Assembly: GCA_963725185.1 (NCBI GenBank)
Contig: CAVRXO010000002.1
Span: forward strand, 852,718-916,717
From: VAZQ01 sp963725185
GTDB taxonomy: Bacteria; Pseudomonadota; Alphaproteobacteria; Rhizobiales; Xanthobacteraceae
Length of the DNA: 64,000 bases
Direction of reading: 5' to 3'
Positions 38,125-47,675 of this stretch are shown one piece after another. The position numbers and the translations under genes were made by a program. Below the pieces are notes generated by a model. The model did no database searches. It saw only the letters and a list, made by a program, of their open reading frames with translations, and was not told the DNA's origin. The first letter of the stretch is position 1; the number at the start of each line of letters is the position of its first letter.

Positions 38125-39003
38125 TTAGTGTGATTGACCCGAGATCGATACCGCAATGGCGGCGGCTGAAACTCTGGCGTTGTGCTGGTTCATAGCGCTC
38201 TGCGTAAGCTCGAGAGGCTTGTCCTTTTTCGGCTGACCCGCCGCCAGGGGTCCAAGCGTTATGATCAGATCGTTCGTGTTGGTGCGCTCGGCCACTGCCA
38301 AGTTTGACGAGGCATTAGCCGTCAGGCGCGCAAGTTTCCATGTTGGAGTAGCCGTGCCACCATAAGCGGCAACAAAAGTAATTTCCTCAGTCCAAGTATT
38401 GAACGAGGGGCGTTGAGATGGTGAACCTGAAAGTATGGCGTTATTACTGGCAGCTATCGCCGCCTTGTCGTAGATGAATTCCCTGATCTTTAAATCACCG
38501 TCGATTAAAACCCCATGCTGATGGTTGAGGCAGTCGGGGTCAAGCAAGCGAAGCAGATCCCTATTGCTGAGCGTGTATTGTATCGTCTCGGTCCTAAGTG
38601 CGTTCGCTGAACCCGTGGCGCCAAGACTCACCGAAAAGGACTGTGCGCTTGTGACGTTGCCTCCCGTGGGGAACGTAAAGATGGCATTCTGCAAAGGTTG
38701 AACTAACGTTATACCGGGCGCTATTCCGCTTTGATCTTCCGCGGTTATCGATTGCGTTACCGTTACTCCCCAATCCATTAGCCAAGGAAGTTTGAGGCGC
38801 TTCGCTTGATACAATCCGAGCGCAATTTCGCACTCTACGTGATTAACTATCCTGATCTCATAGCTCGCCTGCTCCGGTATGGGGACGTCGCTTGTCGGCG
38901 TATCGTTTTTGAATGGGTCTTTTGCAGGGGTGTACAGGCCACACCCAGCGAGTCCTGTCAAAACGACCAAGGCAAGAACGCGTGCACAGACGCCGCAAAA
39001 CAT
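38125..39003 (-). CDS. Hypothetical lipoprotein
   Basis: 292 residues. The signal ends in a lipobox (VVLTGLAGCG), so the mature protein would be anchored by Cys. Inside are beta-rich segments such as QNAIFTFPTGGNVTSAQSFS, and ELTQSAMNQHNARVSAAAIA near the end. The start at 39003 has a GGGGGTGG ribosome site; an upstream ATG at 39057 lacks one. Base composition is clearly lower in GC than the flanks, which suggests transfer. No family recognised. Confidence 0.7.
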   Translation of the reverse strand: MFCGVCARVLALVVLTGLAGCGLYTPAKDPFKNDTPTSDVPIPEQASYEIRIVNHVECEIALGLYQAKRLKLPWLMDWGVTVTQSITAEDQSGIAPGITLVQPLQNAIFTFPTGGNVTSAQSFSVSLGATGSANALRTETIQYTLSNRDLLRLLDPDCLNHQHGVLIDGDLKIREFIYDKAAIAASNNAILSGSPSQRPSFNTWTEEITFVAAYGGTATPTWKLARLTANASSNLAVAERTNTNDLIITLGPLAAGQPKKDKPLELTQSAMNQHNARVSAAAIAVSISGQSH

Positions 39004-39196
39004 GCCACCCCCCGTAATCCCCTCAATTAGGATACGATAGTCTTTTAAACAAATCAACCCCCGCGCGCAGTTAGCCAGTCGAGACGGTCAAGCAGATTGA
39101 AATCAGGGAGGCGGTTTCGGAATTTCGTCGCGGGCCGCTGATACTCTGCCGGCCGCGCAACGCCTCGAACGCCGAGGCGCTTTCCTTATTTGGTGG

Positions 39197-39691
39197 GTGC
39201 TTGTCGGTCATTCCTTCTCCAGAATGATCGTGTCGGAGGTGGGGCTGGACCCGAAGGTCACCGAGCTGGTCTACGTCGCCGCGCGGGCACCCGATGCCGG
39301 CGAGGATTTTACGGCGCTGGCGAAGAACTATCCGACGCCGCCGGCCACCGCCGGCATTGTCTTCAACGACGATTGGGGCCAGTTGTCGGAGAACGCTTTT
39401 CTCCACGACTTCGCGGGCGACCTGCCGCCGGAGGAGGCGCGCATCCTCTACGCGGTCCAGCAGCCGTTCAAGAAGTCGCTGACCACCGACAAGACCACGA
39501 ATGCCGCTTGGCGCAGCAAGCCGTCGTTCTATGCCGTGTCCACCCAAGACCGGACGATCAATCCCGACCTGGAGCGCTTCATGGCCAAGCGGATGGGCGC
39601 GAAGACGATCGAGATCGATGCGAGCCACCTGGGGCTGATCTCACAACCCGATGCGATCAAGAACCTGATCATGGAGGCCCTCGCCGTCTGA
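39197..39691 (+). pseudogene. Truncated duplicate of the alpha/beta hydrolase
   Basis: 164 codons almost identical to the C-terminal two thirds of the hydrolase at 36781-37555. It keeps the nucleophile motif (VGHSFSR) and the final His but lacks the signal peptide, first strands and oxyanion loop, so it cannot fold as a normal hydrolase. The GTG at 39197 is only the first in-frame start after the break. It marks a segmental duplication that encloses the lipoprotein/Cys-rich pair. Confidence 0.8.
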
Positions 39692-39735
39692 GGGCTTCTC
39701 GGGCGACGCCGCATACACGATAAGGTCAAAGGAGT

Positions 39736-39767
39736 GCGGGCAAGATGGTAGCGGAGGCCCGCTACCA
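39736..39767. repeat. tRNA-Met 3'-end direct repeat inside a hairpin
   Basis: 22 bp (39736-39757) are identical to 50618-50639, which covers the last 12 bases of the tRNA-Met gene and its 3' flank. Here ATGGTAGCGG is followed, four bases on, by its exact reverse complement CCGCTACCAT. It may be an old attachment site for a mobile element that used tRNA-Met; no integrase is present. Confidence 0.55.
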
Positions 39768-39831
39768 TGCTCCCCCCACCCGGTCCCTACCGCCTCACCG
39801 CCCGCGCCCGACGCTGCCGGCGACCTGACGG

Positions 39832-40928
39832 CTACAGTTCCTCGCTCATCGGCGTGAAGCACGAATTCAGACCAAAGCAGGCTTTCAGTGCGCTCCTCAG
39901 GGAATCCGAGTTGCGGCCATCCAACGGGGTTTCCGGGAAGCCATTATGCCGAAGAAAGACCTGGGCCCGAAGCAGGGCCGTCCGCCCCCCGGCGTTCAGG
40001 GCATTCACCATTTCGGCCGCTGCATCTGCAAATCGGTTGAGACGGACCAAAAGGAACGCTCTCCTGGTGCGATATTTCGCGAGCTGATCCCCGCCCAGGG
40101 CATAGTTCGGCGCTCCGTCGATGGGGCCCAGGATTGTATCAAAGTCGCGTAGCGCGGCCTCGCGGTCGCCCGCCAGCACGTAAGCCGCGGCACGTCCGGT
40201 CAGAAGATCGAGCCGGCCCGGATGGTCATCCATGGCCTTGGTGAAGTCCGCGACGGCGCGCTGCGGCTCGTTCATCCCGAGGTAAGCTGTCGCTCGAAGC
40301 GACCATAGGATGGTCTTCGGATTTTCGTTCGCGAGAAGCACATCCAGGTCGACGACCGCTTCCTTGGCTCGATGCATCGACAGCAACAATTTGGCGCGCG
40401 CTTCTCGGGAAAAGGCATGATCGGGATGTTGCGCCAAAATCTCGTTGAACTCGCGCAGCGCTTCCCTGCGGGCGGGCTGAAGCTGCAAGCGTACCGCATT
40501 TGTCGCCCGCAAATTCACATCGTCGGGGGATTCTTTATAGCGATCAGAATTTCGCGCTCGGCGCGCGCCAGATCACCGGTCGACATGGCAAGCCTGGCGA
40601 CCAGATGGCGCGCCTCGACGCTCGCCTGGTCAAGCTCGAGTGCGGCATCTGCCTCGCTCAGCGCTTTTTTCAGTTCGTACGTTTCGATGAAGAACAGTGC
40701 GCGGCTGAGGCGGGCCGCTACAAGCTGCCGCACATCGCCGCCGTCCGGGAGTTGCGGTTCCGGGCATGGCTGACTATGACCGGACTTCGCGAGTAAGCAG
40801 GGGTTGCTCGCAACCTCGATGAGGCCCGCGGGCGGGATCGGATCGTCGGCTGGAGCCGCCCACGCGCACCCGATCACCCCGGCAATGCAAAACAGGATCC
40901 ACACGCTGACCAGGCGGATTGCTTTCAT
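39832..40928 (-). CDS. Exported TPR-repeat protein, one frameshift
   Basis: About 365 residues. The signal peptide (MKAIRLVSVWILFCIAGVIG, cut near CAWAAP) is followed by TPR-like helices: KKALSEADAALELDQASVEA, REFNEILAQHPDHAFSREAR, DEP-type repeats around AVADFTKAMDDHP. A shift in a C5 run near 40531 splits it into two frames; read across it gives KNPDDVNLRATN. It lies 1 bp from the next TPR gene upstream, so the pair form an operon. Role unknown; periplasmic scaffold likely. Confidence 0.72.
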
Positions 40929-40929
40929 T

Positions 40930-42120
40930 CTACCAACACCGCTCATCGAGCATGCAGGCGCGCGCGGCATCATAGAGCACGGGCCTGGGGTCGACGTTCG
41001 GCGCAAGCTGCGGCACGAAGCCGTACTTCCGCAGAGCGGAAACCTTCTGGAGCATGAACCCCGGGTCCACCTGAAACGCGGTCACGGCTTCGGCTGCGGC
41101 ATCGTCCGATCGGCCCAGCATGCGAAGCGTCATCGCGTGCCACCAGCGCATCGATCCATTGATGGGGTAGAGCTCAACGGAGCGGGCGAGCTCGGTGGCG
41201 GCCGCCTCGTAATTCTTGCCGTAGAAGTGCACGCGCCCCGCCAGTCCGAGCGAGAACCAATAGTTCGCGTCCGCGGCAAGCGACCGGTCGACGTCGGCCT
41301 GGACCTGATCCATTGGGGTCGGCAGCGCCGACCGTTCGAGCAGGAACGCCCCCCTCCGGGCGTAGCTCAAGGCGCCGGGATCGTCTTGAACCGCGCGGTC
41401 GAAGCTCGCCCTGGCCTCGTCGAGCTTTCCTAGCGCCGCCAACAGCTCGCCGCGCTCAAGGGTCACCGCGGTCCGAAAGCTGGTCTTTTTGCGGTAGTAA
41501 TCGATCGCGTGCGGCTTGGTAATGGCTGAAGCCGGCAATTGCAGCAGCGCGTCCGCCACCTCCAACGCTCCGGGCGTGGACACCCAATACTCGAGCAGTT
41601 GGAGGAGATGGTAACGAAACAACGGACTGCCGGGATCAGCCCGGATAGCCTCGTTGTAGGCAGCCCTGGCCTCATCGAACCTGCGCACGCTCGGATGCGC
41701 CAGCACGGCACCGATGAGATCTTTGGCGTCCGCATATCCGGGCCTAAGCTTCAAAGCCTCCTCGGCCTGGCGACGTACGAGGTCGAAATCGTGCTTGTCG
41801 TAGGCGGTCCACCCGCGCCGCAGATGCAGTTCCGGATCGTCCGGCGCAAGCAGCAAGGCAACCTCGTAATCGCCGATCGCTTCGTCAAGATGGCCCAGGC
41901 TGTGCAAAGAACGGGCACGGATCTTCAATGCCTCGGCGCGGGTGCCGTCGGACACCCCGCCCGCATCCAGGATCGCGGTGCAGGCTTCGACGGTTGCCTC
42001 GGGGCGAGTTTCAAAGGCTTGGACGGAACACCCCTCGCCAAGCGAGGATTGAGCATTGCCAATCCCGCCGAATGCCAGCAGCAAGCAGAACGTAATCGGG
42101 CCCGCGCGAGAAAACACCAC
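40930..42120 (-). CDS. Exported TPR-repeat protein
   Basis: 396 residues, intact. Signal peptide MVFSRAGPITFCLLLAFGGI cut near GNAQ. Repeated TPR units include LGHLDEAIGDYEVALLLAPD, DEARAAYNEAIRADPGSPLF and LDEARASFDRAVQDDPGALS. It ends with a Cys-containing tail (ARACMLDERCW). The start is GTG at 42120. It leads the operon with the second TPR gene. Confidence 0.8.
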   Translation of the reverse strand: MVFSRAGPITFCLLLAFGGIGNAQSSLGEGCSVQAFETRPEATVEACTAILDAGGVSDGTRAEALKIRARSLHSLGHLDEAIGDYEVALLLAPDDPELHLRRGWTAYDKHDFDLVRRQAEEALKLRPGYADAKDLIGAVLAHPSVRRFDEARAAYNEAIRADPGSPLFRYHLLQLLEYWVSTPGALEVADALLQLPASAITKPHAIDYYRKKTSFRTAVTLERGELLAALGKLDEARASFDRAVQDDPGALSYARRGAFLLERSALPTPMDQVQADVDRSLAADANYWFSLGLAGRVHFYGKNYEAAATELARSVELYPINGSMRWWHAMTLRMLGRSDDAAAEAVTAFQVDPGFMLQKVSALRKYGFVPQLAPNVDPRPVLYDAARACMLDERCW

Positions 42121-42516
42121 GTGCTCCCTTTTGCGACTCTCTCACTCCCAAATGCCAGACCAAGAATGAACTTCGGTAAAGCGGGAACATCAAAATTTAT
42201 CGATCGAAGACCGAAGCCCGGTGCGCGCCGAAGGGAGCTGCCGCCCGACACCGGCGCCTTTGCACAACCGCGCGCCCGGTGAGGGCGCGGTGAGAGTGAA
42301 CGGCCTGACCGGGGATCTCCTTGCTAGGAATGCGGGTTACGCCCTCTCCCCTATTGAGTCCGACTGAATCACCTGGGCTGATTGGTTTGGTTTCCCGCCC
42401 AACCCGGGGTTACACGTGGGGTTGATTGAGATCGAAGTGGCGTCTTGGATTTCTGTCTTAAAAAGCTAAAGGTGGCAGCCAATTCCTGGCACTCTGTGGG
42501 TGAGAGGGACCGGAAC
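42121..42516. other. Divergent intergenic region
   Basis: Separates the TPR operon from the sigma-factor gene and must hold both promoters. I see no gene or clear motif. Confidence 0.4.
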
Positions 42517-44175
42517 ATGGACTACGAGCAACGGGTCTGCGGTGCACGCGGCGGCGACGTCCAGGCCTTCGTCGACCTGACGCGGCAATTCCAGCATTTT
42601 GCTTTCGGCGTGGCGCTGGCCCTGGTGCATGACTTCCAGCAGGCCGAGGACGTCGTGCAGGAGTCCTTTATCGCTGCGTGGTCGGCGCTGCCGGCGCTGG
42701 CCGATCCCGCGGCATTTCCGGGCTGGCTGCGCGGCATCGTGCGGCATCAGGCATTCCGGGTGCTGCGAAGAAAGACGCCGCCGACGGTGCCGTTGGCGGA
42801 GGCAGAAGACCTGCCCGGAGAAGAATTGCCGCCCGATCGCCGGTTGGAGCAGCGCGAGCGATCCACGATGGCGCTGGCAGCGATCGCCGGGCTTCCCGAC
42901 AAGCTGCGGGAGCCGGCCGCCCTGTTCTTCATCCATGACTGCTCTCATCAGGACATTGCCGTCTTTCTCGGCCTGTCGGTGGCGACCGTCAACAATCGCC
43001 TGCATGCCGCCCGTTCGAAACTGAAGGAAAGGATGCTCGTGATGGTGAATGAGACATTTCAGGCCAACGCCTTGCCCAACGATTTCGCCAACCGGATCGG
43101 CCGTCTGATCGAGGCGCGCGGCGCCGTGGCGGAGGCTCTGTTCGATCCCGACGCACCGCCGGACATTCTAAGCGAGCTTGCAGTGAGCGACGAGGCCAAC
43201 CGCCGCGCGGTCGCCTTGCAGGTGATCCAGCAGCCAAGCGGAGGCATCGTGCGCTGCATCGCGCTGTCGCCAGCCGACGCCTTGTCGCGCGGCAGCACCG
43301 TGCTGAATTCCGGCAACGAGAGCGAAACGCCGGTGAATCTCGGTGACCTCGCGCGTATCCTGCCCGAGCTCGCAGGCCCTTCGCCGATCGCGACCGGGGC
43401 CGCGAGGTTGCTCGAAACCGGCATCAAAGTGATCGACGTCATGTGTCCCCTCGTCGTCGGCGGCAACGCGGTTCTTGCGGGTGAGGCAAAAACCGGACCC
43501 GCGGTGACCCTGTACGAGCTGACATCCAAGCTCAACGACGTTCCCGAGGGCGTCAAACTATTCACGATTGCGCCGGTGTGGCGGGACGCGCCGCCTGGAG
43601 CGTTTTCGCGCTCCCTGAAGGAGGAGGGATACGCGGATATTCCGTGCGGCACGGTACAGCAGTTCTTTCTCCGCTCCGCCGACGGGCCATGGACAGCGAG
43701 CCAGTTGTCCCTGCTCGACCCGTTCGACGCGGTCATCCGTTTCTCGAGCAAACTCGCCCGCGCCAAGGTTTATCCTGCCGTGGAGGTCGTGACCTCACGC
43801 TCACGTCTGTTCGAGACGAACATCCTCGGCGATGAACACGGCGCGATCGCCGGCCGGGCACGTCAGGCCCTCGCGGCATTATGGGCCGATGATCGCACCA
43901 AGCGCGGCGCCGACGCGTTGCTGCTCGAACGCGCGCTGAAACTGCAGAACTATTTCACCCAGCCGTACTTCGTCGCCGAGCGCTGGACCAAACGCTCCGG
44001 CACGACGGTCAGGCTGGCCGAATCACTGCAGACATGCCGCGATATTCTGGACGGACGGTACGACGATCTGGCCACCGATGCCTTCTATTTCAGCGGCGAC
44101 ATGACGGAAATCCGCGGGAACGTCGGACGAGCGCTTCCGTTTGGTCCGGTCACTCTGTCATCGACCGAACAGTAA
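42517..44175 (+). CDS. ECF sigma factor fused to an ATP-synthase-beta-like domain with a degenerate P-loop
   Basis: 552 residues in one intact frame. Residues 1 to about 185 are an ECF sigma factor: region 2 AEDVVQESFIAAWSALPAL and FPGWLRGIVRHQAFRVLRR; region 4 CSHQDIAVFLGLSVATVNNR. The rest follows F1 ATPase beta subunits end to end: N-terminal barrel (RIGRLIEARGAVAEALFDPD, VRCIALSPADALSRGS), nucleotide region ARLLETGIKVIDVMCPLVVG, and C-terminal part (LQNYFTQPYFVAERWTKRSG, CRDILDGRYDDLATDAFYF). The Walker A site reads GEAKTGPA instead of GxxGxGKT, and the centre of the ATPase domain is shortened, so ATP hydrolysis is unlikely. The ATG at 42517 has GAGAGGGA upstream; ATG at 42445 is possible. 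No anti-sigma gene adjoins. Confidence 0.85.
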   Translation: MDYEQRVCGARGGDVQAFVDLTRQFQHFAFGVALALVHDFQQAEDVVQESFIAAWSALPALADPAAFPGWLRGIVRHQAFRVLRRKTPPTVPLAEAEDLPGEELPPDRRLEQRERSTMALAAIAGLPDKLREPAALFFIHDCSHQDIAVFLGLSVATVNNRLHAARSKLKERMLVMVNETFQANALPNDFANRIGRLIEARGAVAEALFDPDAPPDILSELAVSDEANRRAVALQVIQQPSGGIVRCIALSPADALSRGSTVLNSGNESETPVNLGDLARILPELAGPSPIATGAARLLETGIKVIDVMCPLVVGGNAVLAGEAKTGPAVTLYELTSKLNDVPEGVKLFTIAPVWRDAPPGAFSRSLKEEGYADIPCGTVQQFFLRSADGPWTASQLSLLDPFDAVIRFSSKLARAKVYPAVEVVTSRSRLFETNILGDEHGAIAGRARQALAALWADDRTKRGADALLLERALKLQNYFTQPYFVAERWTKRSGTTVRLAESLQTCRDILDGRYDDLATDAFYFSGDMTEIRGNVGRALPFGPVTLSSTEQ

Positions 44176-44252
44176 GGAGCCGGACCGAGCACTTAATCGT
44201 TGACACCTGCGCGCGAATCAGACTATTCGTCAAATTGAAACTCACGAAGTGT

Positions 44253-44283
44253 GCCCGGGCGGGAAACCGCGCCGGGCTTTTTC
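44253..44283 (+). terminator. Rho-independent terminator after the sigma-fusion gene
   Basis: GCCCGGGCGG, GAAA loop, CCGCGCCGGGC, then TTTTT, 75 bp after the stop codon. Confidence 0.8.
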
Positions 44284-44698
44284 ATGCTCGCGGTTCTGGT
44301 TTCGGAGACGCACCAGCAGACCATCTGTGGTGAGATCATCCGTGGTGAGATCATCCGTGGAGCGTCGGTTCGGCCGCGTGCAGCAGGCTCACGCCCCCAG
44401 CACAGGACGCACACCTTCTTTCGGCCCCGCACGAGACCCAAGAGGCGGTCCAAACTCGAATACGCGCCGAGATCGCGCGCGGTGACGCGAGCCCGGGCGA
44501 TCGGTTCATCCCGTTTTTCTGGCGGGCGCCGCAGCGCGAGGGGTGATGACGGCCGGATCGCTGGGGGCGGGTTGATCACGACATGCGGCTCCGTCCCCGG
44601 CGGTCAAAGCACCACCTTCCAGGCCCGGGCGGTTGTTATTTTCCTGTAATTAACAAGCAATCAAGCGAACAAGCGACCCGCCTCGCGTAGAGGTCATG

Positions 44699-44767
44699 TG
44701 TAGCCCGCGCTATGCGAAATGCGGGAGCGGCGGTCCCGGATTACGCAAGCGCTACATCCGGGCTACA
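44699..44767. repeat. Palindromic repeat with TGTAGCCCG ends
   Basis: TGTAGCCCG at the left and CGGGCTACA at the right enclose about 50 bp with a further imperfect hairpin. This is a third small dispersed-repeat type in the window. The rest of the 44176-44826 gap holds a short direct repeat (GTGGTGAGATCATCC, twice, near 44330) and no gene. Confidence 0.6.
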
Positions 44768-44826
44768 GGGCTCCCGCGCCTCCGAAGGCCGCCTTGGTCT
44801 TGAATGCCGCGCAACGAAAAGGTCCG

Positions 44827-46542
44827 TTACGGGGTAAGCGGCTCGATATGGACGATCTTGCTGGTCTGCTGGCCTTCGGTCCACATGCTGGAGAGGACGT
44901 TGGGATCCGAGCTCTTCTGCACGTCGATGTGGCGCGTATTGATGGAGGTCGGCAGGAGATAAGAGCTCCATTCGCCGGTTTCCACGTTGAACCGTTGGAC
45001 CAAATCGGTGCTCATATCGGCGCCCCACGCGTATTTGACGTCGTCGAACCCGACATCGTACGCGCCCGCATAAGGGACCGGCACATCCCAGGCCGTGACT
45101 TTGCCGCTCTTGGGATCATACATCGCGTAACGGTTGGCATGGAATTGCGAGAACCATAGCCGATTCTGCGAGTCGATATGCCCTCGCCGCGCGCCGCCGA
45201 TGCCGGGCGGAAGATCGATATAAGTTACATCTCCCGTCTTGGCGTCCGTGCGCCAGATTTGCCTTTGGTTCGGATTGTTGTCGAGGCTGTAGACATTGTT
45301 GTTCAGGTCGGTGACCAGTCCGTAACCGGCAATCGTTCGCCTTCCGGGGGGCGGCAGAAATTCGTGGAATTGTTTGGTGGCGAGGTCGAACTGATACATT
45401 TTGTTGGTTTCGCCGTCGTTCGCCTTGGTCCACAATTTCCCGTCAACATTCGAATGCAGGGCGTCGATCATGGTGAACCGCTTGTCGCCATGGTCCCAAT
45501 CGGGCGCCAGGTAGACCGACACCTTTCCGGTCTTCGGGTCGAGCTCGGCGATCTGCGCCTGCCCCATCATCGCTTCCCAGATGTTTCCATCCTTGTCCAT
45601 GGTTACCATGAGGCCGCCGGTCGGAAAGCCGGGCTTCGACACGGGCACCGGATAGCGCGTGACCTTGCCGGTCTTGGGATCGAGCTTCGAGATGAACTGG
45701 TGCTGGAAATCCGTGAACCAGACGTTGCCCGCCGGGTCGAGGAGCGTGTCGTGGGGCGCGGCCTCGTCGGGAAGATCGTAGGTCGTGATGATGGCCTGTG
45801 TCGATTTGCCGGTCGGCCGGGGCTGTGTCTTCGGCGCATAGGGCCACGTTTCTCCGGAGCTGAGATTGACCGAAGCGATGTAGGCCCCGAATTCCGTCTG
45901 TCCCTTGTTCGGCGGACCGCTCAAGATCTCGGATGCGTTGTGAAGGAAGAAAGGAAAATTGGGAGAAGCATTCGGGGCATGCGCCCTCATGCGCTGCACC
46001 GTAATTGCCATGTCCGACGCATTGTCCTTGGAAAAGAACGGACGCTGCAGGCCATGACAATCGAGGCATGACAGCAAGGCCATTTTCTGCGCGGGCGTGC
46101 CCGGCGCGCTTTGCATCAACTCGCTATTGGACATTTGAAGGGCGAGAACGTTCGGCGCGGCCTTCGCGAGCGTGAGGTCGAGTTGCGCGGAGCCGCCCGA
46201 TTCTATCTTTGTCGTTGTCGGCTTGAGCGTGTACCCGACGGCACGGATGGTGATGTCGTAACCACCGGGAACGAGCCGGTCCTGGGGAAAACTGTATTGC
46301 CCCTGCGCGTTCGTGCTCACCGAAACCATGATGGTCGAGCCGGGCCGCTTGGCGCTGACGACGACACCTTCCATCTTTCCTTCTTCCGCCGAGGAAACCG
46401 TACCGGTCAGCGCCGCCGGGCCGTGGTCTTGAGCGACCGCCGGATGGCTGCCGACGATCGGCAAACCCAGCAGGCCTGCGCTCGTGATTGCGCAAAAGGA
46501 CAATTTCGCAAGAACGTTTCCCAGTCGCGTGGCGGTCGTCAT
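44827..46542 (-). CDS. Exported protein: carboxypeptidase-regulatory-like, cytochrome c and streptogramin-lyase-like propeller
   Basis: 571 residues. A signal peptide ends near PAVAQ. Residues about 45-130 form a CarboxypepD_reg-like beta sandwich (GVVVSAKRPGSTIMVSVSTN, YDITIRAVGYTLKP). Next comes a haem c site CLDCH near residue 160. From about 250 to the end a Vgb-type beta propeller repeats (PAGNVWFTDFQHQFISKLDP, GKVTRYPVPV, DSQNRLWFSQFHANRYAMYD). Such proteins are periplasmic and occur next to PQQ or cytochrome systems; their substrate is unknown. Antibiotic lyase activity should not be assumed. Monocistronic. Confidence 0.8.
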   Translation of the reverse strand: MTTATRLGNVLAKLSFCAITSAGLLGLPIVGSHPAVAQDHGPAALTGTVSSAEEGKMEGVVVSAKRPGSTIMVSVSTNAQGQYSFPQDRLVPGGYDITIRAVGYTLKPTTTKIESGGSAQLDLTLAKAAPNVLALQMSNSELMQSAPGTPAQKMALLSCLDCHGLQRPFFSKDNASDMAITVQRMRAHAPNASPNFPFFLHNASEILSGPPNKGQTEFGAYIASVNLSSGETWPYAPKTQPRPTGKSTQAIITTYDLPDEAAPHDTLLDPAGNVWFTDFQHQFISKLDPKTGKVTRYPVPVSKPGFPTGGLMVTMDKDGNIWEAMMGQAQIAELDPKTGKVSVYLAPDWDHGDKRFTMIDALHSNVDGKLWTKANDGETNKMYQFDLATKQFHEFLPPPGRRTIAGYGLVTDLNNNVYSLDNNPNQRQIWRTDAKTGDVTYIDLPPGIGGARRGHIDSQNRLWFSQFHANRYAMYDPKSGKVTAWDVPVPYAGAYDVGFDDVKYAWGADMSTDLVQRFNVETGEWSSYLLPTSINTRHIDVQKSSDPNVLSSMWTEGQQTSKIVHIEPLTP

Positions 46543-46882
46543 CGAACCCTCCCGAGGCGGCGCAGCAACTCATTTTCATCCAAAGATGATGTTGCCGGCG
46601 GGAGCGAGAATATGGCGCCGGGGAGGATTGATCAAGTGACCGAACGTTGCCCGCAAACCAGGGTCGAACGTTCTGCTGCCACGGCGGCCGGGCAACGTCC
46701 GAACTCGGCCTCGAATTGCGACGATGACCGCTCCGGGTCAGGTGCGGCAGTCTAGGCCATGGCCGCCGAAGCGTCCGGTTCTCCTCCGACGGCCGACGCT
46801 CCGCTGCGCCGCGGCGAACTGGGTTTGGGCCAAATGCGGACGCTGGCCTCTTACGATCAGTTGCTGTTGCCCGCGACCGCGC
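46543..46882. other. Intergenic region
   Basis: Lies upstream of the propeller protein gene and downstream of the isochorismatase gene. I see no gene, repeat or clear promoter. Confidence 0.4.
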
Positions 46883-47582
46883 TCAGGCGGTCCCGCGGCC
46901 CCTGGCTGGAACCAGTCGGCCAATCACTTCATCGGCCGCCATAACGTCCCCAAAGAACAGCAGGAAGTTTTTGAGGGTTGCGGAATGCTCTTCGTCAGTC
47001 CAGGTGGCCGTCGCGTCCGCGAGCATGATCGCGCGGTAGTCAAGCATCATTGCGTCGCGCGCGCTCGAACTCGCAGCACACGTTGGTCGCGGTCCCGGCG
47101 ATCAGCACGGTATCAATCCGGCGGTTCCGGAGCTTTACGTCGAGATCAGAGGAGCCGGCTATGAACGCGGAATATTTTATCTTCGTTACCCGCAAATCCT
47201 CGTGCAGAACATCAAGCGCCGGGTAAAGGCAAAAGCCAGCGGCGAACTCGTCGAGGCTTTCAAGGCGCGTTTTCACGCGCTCTGGCCCGAGCATGTGCTT
47301 GTGATAATTGCTCCAGTGTTCGAGCGCCCCGCTTGCCGTGGTCTGCACCCAGACGACTGTCGCGCCCGCGCTGCGTACTGCACCAGCCAGTCGGTTGATG
47401 GTCGGCACGATGTCGCGGGAGAGCGGAACCTCATCCGGGAAACCCTCGGCGACGAAATGGTTCTGCATGTCGATCACGACCAGCGCGGTGCGCTCGGCCT
47501 CGATACGCTCGTTGCTCGTCAGATTGCGTTGCCGGCGCAGCAGGCGGTCCTTGGTGGATTCCGAGATTGCATATGGGTGCAT
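46883..47582 (-). CDS. Isochorismatase-family hydrolase, one frameshift
   Basis: About 233 residues. ALVVIDMQNHF (Asp), KIKYSAFIAGSSDL (Lys) and IAGTATNVCCES (Cys) give the Asp-Lys-Cys triad. An extra T near 47068 (GAGTTCGAGC for GAGTCGAGC) ends the frame early; read across it, SARDAMMLDYRAIMLADATA and a C-terminus to a TGA at 46883 appear. It could cleave a ureido or amide compound. It lies about 90 bp after the Bug-type binding protein gene on the same strand. Confidence 0.8.
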
Positions 47583-47675
47583 CGAGAGGCCTCTAGTCGC
47601 TTTGTTTCCATCAGGACAACGCGGGCAAAAGCTCCGGTTTGCCCGCGTCGGCGGGGGCGTTTTAAGCAGGCGACC

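Noticed and set aside
44827..46542. Streptogramin (virginiamycin B) resistance gene
   Set aside because: Only the propeller fold is shared; the added sandwich and haem c motif point to another role.
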